NCBI GenBank assembly: GCA_963693365.1 | Contig: CAVNZM010000003.1 | Span: forward strand, 9,176,001-9,240,000 | DNA length: 64,000 nucleotides | Reading direction: 5' to 3' | From: Amoebidium appalachense | Taxonomy: Eukaryota > Ichthyosporea | Shown here: in pieces, positions 61,622 through 64,000 of the stretch | Layout of the letters: every line of letters begins with the position of its first letter | Position numbering within the stretch: the stretch's first letter is position 1 | Translations under genes and position numbers: made by a program | The notes under the pieces: model-generated | What the model was told of the DNA's origin: nothing | Seen by the model: the letters and a program-made list of their open reading frames with translations, nothing else | Databases searched by the model: none

Positions 61622-64000
61622 AGCTTCTGCCAAGCAGAATGGGAGTAGGGGCCAGTGATTGCAAGGGATGCAGGGGGGGGGGGGGGGGGGGGGGGGGAGA
61701 GACACCACCGTCGGAGTTGAAGGTAGAGAGGGCAAGAGGCCCGGGGTGGGGTGGGGGGGGGGGGGGGGGGGACAGTAGGTGCCATATGGAGGGCTGTCCC
61801 ATGGTTTGGGGGGAGGGGGAGTGGGGAAGGATCGTGGGCACATGGGTTTGGGGGGAAGGCAGAGAGGGGGAAAGGATTGTGATCACAAGGGTTTAGGGGG
61901 AGGAAGGGGGAAGGATTGTAGGTACATGGGTTTAGGGGGGAGGGGGGGGGGGGAAGATTTTGGGGGAAAGGGAGGCCTGGGGAAAGTATGTGGGCACATG
62001 GGTTTGGGGGGAAGGAGGGGGAAGGGTTTTGGGGGAGAGGGAGGGGAAAGTATGTGGGCACATGGGTTTGGGGGGAGGGAGGGGGAAAGGATTGTGTGGG
62101 CACTGAAGTCTCGTGAAGGGCCATGTGGTAAGGGAAGCTAGAACATGCATGGCCGCTCGGAGATGCCCTCTCACACAGTGCGGCACCCCAGAGATCCGGG
62201 CGCAGGTATTTACACGGGACTGCAGCCACCAGGAGATTGAGCCCGTGATCCAGCGCATCTCTGCCACCACGGCGGCGCTCAACAGCAAGGGCCCGGCCTT
62301 CTTCTACACAGATCGGTGCTGCCAAGACCGGGCGTTTGTTGAGCGCATGTTTCCAACCCTAGCCCGGCCAAAATGCCCCGTCCGTCTGAACGAGGCTGCG
62401 CTGGTAAGCGTGACGGACGGTCTGCCTGGGCTGGAGCTGCCGGCCAACTACCCTAAGCCGGTGTACACCGACTGCCAGGGGGCGGTGGTGGCTACAGCGG
62501 CCATTCGTGCCGACCTGGAGGGGCAGCAGCACCGCGTGGTGGGGCTGGACTGCGAGTGGGTCTATCGGGTGGGCCAGGCGCGGTCCAAGGTTTGCACGCT
62601 GCAGATTGCCACCGCACGGGCCGTGTACATCTTCCACTTGGCACGCATGGGCCCCAACCACAGCCCGCCCGCGCGGCTGGTGGACGAGCTGATTGCGCTG
62701 CTTAGGGACCCCAGCATCATCAAGGTGGGCAAGCAGATCGGCACGGACTCGGCCCACCTCAACAAGGACTACGGCACCCCTGTGGCCAGCTATCTGGAGC
62801 TGGGCCGGTTCTGCTATGCCCGTGCAGCTATCACCTCTGCGGCCCGGGGCTTGGCCGACATCACTGCCCAGGTCATAGGCAAGAAGCTGCCCAAGCCGGC
62901 ACTTGTTCGATGCTCCAACTGGCACGAGCCGCTATCAGAGGTGCAGGCCACCTACGCTGCCCTTGATGCATATGCGTCCCTGCAGGTCTACTCGGCCGTG
63001 GTCGATAGGCCAAACCTGTCAGGTGTGTATCCCACCTGCTTTTTGCCCCAGTGCTTATGTGCTTATGCCAGATATAGAAAGATTGTGGGCCCCCCAGAGG
63101 AGAGGGGAGGGGGGGAGGGGGGGAGGGGGGGGGGGGGGGGGGGGGGGGGTGGCTGACCACATGGGCCAGTGTTCCAGTTGTGTTATGCTGGGTGTCGGGT
63201 GGCTATCAAAGGAGGGGGTGATTGGTGGTGGTGGTGGTGGTGGTGGGGGGGGGGGGGGGGGGGGGGGGGGGGCTATAGCACTGTTAACACGTGCAAGTGC
63301 CACACAAGCTGGGCACTGGGAGAGGGGGGGGGGGAGGGAGAAGGGGGGGGGGGGGGGGGGGGGAAGGGGGTTGCTAAGGAATATGCATTTGATTTTTGTG
63401 GAGCGAAGAGAAAAACGTTGGTGCTGTGGCTTTTTGGCTGAGTTTTTTGCTTCCCTCTATGACATGCAGCGCGGCTTCATGCAAAGGCACTCGGTGAAGG
63501 GGTTGAGATTGTGCCCCGGCGGGGCCCACATGCTGCAGCAGCCACCGGGGTGGTGCTGGCTGTGCAGCCGGAGCGCTGGGGGGGCATGAAGGTGGGCAAG
63601 AAGCATGCAGTGGTGCGGGTGGATCAGGTGCTGTCGCCGGCCATGCAGGTGCCCTTTGGCCCCGACAAGGGCAAGACCCTGGGAGAGCTGGGCCCGCCGC
63701 CCTTTGAGCTGATGGTGCACCTGCAGTGGCTACGGCCCATTCAGCCCCCACCGGACCCAGGTGCCGAGGTGCCGGTGGTCCCTGACCCAGCCCCTCCCCC
63801 TGCCAGTCCTCCCCCTGCCGAGCAGCAGCAACCCCTTGCCGGCCCACAGGCACCCCCCCAGGACCCCCAGGCAGCCCCGGGGGGCCTTGAGGCAGCCCCA
63901 GGGGGACCCGAGGCAGCTCCCAGAGAGGGCATGTTGGGCCAGGCACCGCCTGGGGAGGTGGTGTGGCAGACTGTGCTGAATGACGCCTTCCACTCCATTG
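58914..64000 (+). CDS. DUF6729-like / transposase-like / DEDDy 3'-5' exonuclease fusion protein (3' end beyond window)
   Basis: Exons: 58914-60063, 61012-61200, 62192-63022, 63470 to beyond the window end; phases agree. The start ATG at 58914 has A at -3. The N-terminus has a basic GGAREGAGRKKK motif, then an acidic linker, then a Cys/His region like DUF6729 (MVPCPFDDHYVDP and FCDTCKKNF, residues about 175-350). A segment with KADHTFQIGKL (about 417) and FFYTDRCCQDRAF (about 483) resembles an RNase H-fold transposase core. A complete 3'-5' exonuclease follows: VVGLDCEWVY (about 565), GTDSAHLNKDYG (about 631) and YAALDAYASLQVY (about 704), giving all DEDDy residues. The last exon is Pro/Ala/Gln-rich and reaches NDAFHSI at the window edge. 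Comparable domain chains are known from fungi and protists; the biological role is not established. Confidence 0.78.
60064..63469 (+). repeat. G-rich introns of the exonuclease-fusion gene
   Basis: Poly-G blocks at 60334-60355, 60431-60459, 60610-60628, 60816-60852, a 68-base uninterrupted G run 61552-61619, 61674-61697, 61750-61770, 63129-63149 and 63245-63271. Intron 61201-62191 opens with C/CA-rich DNA and carries five spaced copies of GGGCACATGGGTTTGGGGGG-type units at about 61838-62075. Confidence 0.85.
62192..63022 (+). CDS. Exon with the complete DEDDy exonuclease domain
   Basis: It begins EIRAQVF in phase with the previous exon's ELGG. ExoI Asp and Glu (DCEW), exoII Asp (GTDSAH) and the exoIII Tyr-x3-Asp (YAALD) are all present, as in WRN-type and RNase D-like exonucleases. 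The exon is GC-rich and lacks microsatellites, unlike its flanking introns. Confidence 0.85.

Overview
The window is nuclear DNA of an intron-rich eukaryote. Five lines of evidence support this: short exons with GT-AG (one GC-AG) splice sites and consistent phases, an almost full-length Integrator subunit 2 gene, an ankyrin-RING gene, signal peptides, and a piggyBac-type transposon. No bacterial operon signals, tRNA, rRNA or CRISPR were seen. The genetic code looks standard. The sequence does not allow a firm species call; a unicellular eukaryote with a complete Integrator complex is plausible. Introns and intergenic DNA are packed with very long poly-C/poly-G runs and (CA)n/(TG)n arrays, so nearly all long open frames rich in His-Thr, Cys-Val, Pro or Gly are artefacts of repeats.

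Layout. 1-4750 (+): 3' part of an ankyrin-repeat gene ending in a RING-like exon. 4751-10734: repeat-rich intergenic DNA, with a GGTACC-palindrome cluster (about 8.76-8.99 kb) and a 12-copy, roughly 57-bp tandem repeat (9.10-9.75 kb). 10735-19102 (-): an 11-exon gene for a 428-residue type I membrane protein of no recognised family; all splice phases agree. 20456-20800 (+): a small secreted protein with two Cys-rich repeats, divergent from the previous gene across about 1.35 kb. 22532-46804 (+): INTS2, at least 31 exons over 24 kb, about 14% coding. 46805-49531: intergenic, with a 60-bp duplication and an ATTCTGC-motif cluster. 49532-50224 (-): a possible single-exon Ser-rich protein with a LIR-like motif. 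50225-55730: repeats, a CT/TG compound array and a GAGGGGT-motif cluster. 55731-58570: a piggyBac-type element with 264-bp terminal inverted repeats that appear identical, around a deleted, frameshifted transposase. 58914-end (+): a four-exon gene, running off the window, that joins a DUF6729-like Cys/His region, an RNase H/transposase-like segment and a complete DEDDy 3'-5' exonuclease.

The genes do not form one pathway. The shared theme is gene structure: at many introns the usual polypyrimidine tract before the 3' splice site is replaced by (CA)n CAG. Some introns pair a G/TG-rich 5' part with a C/CA-rich 3' part, and related repeat pieces recur in different INTS2 introns.
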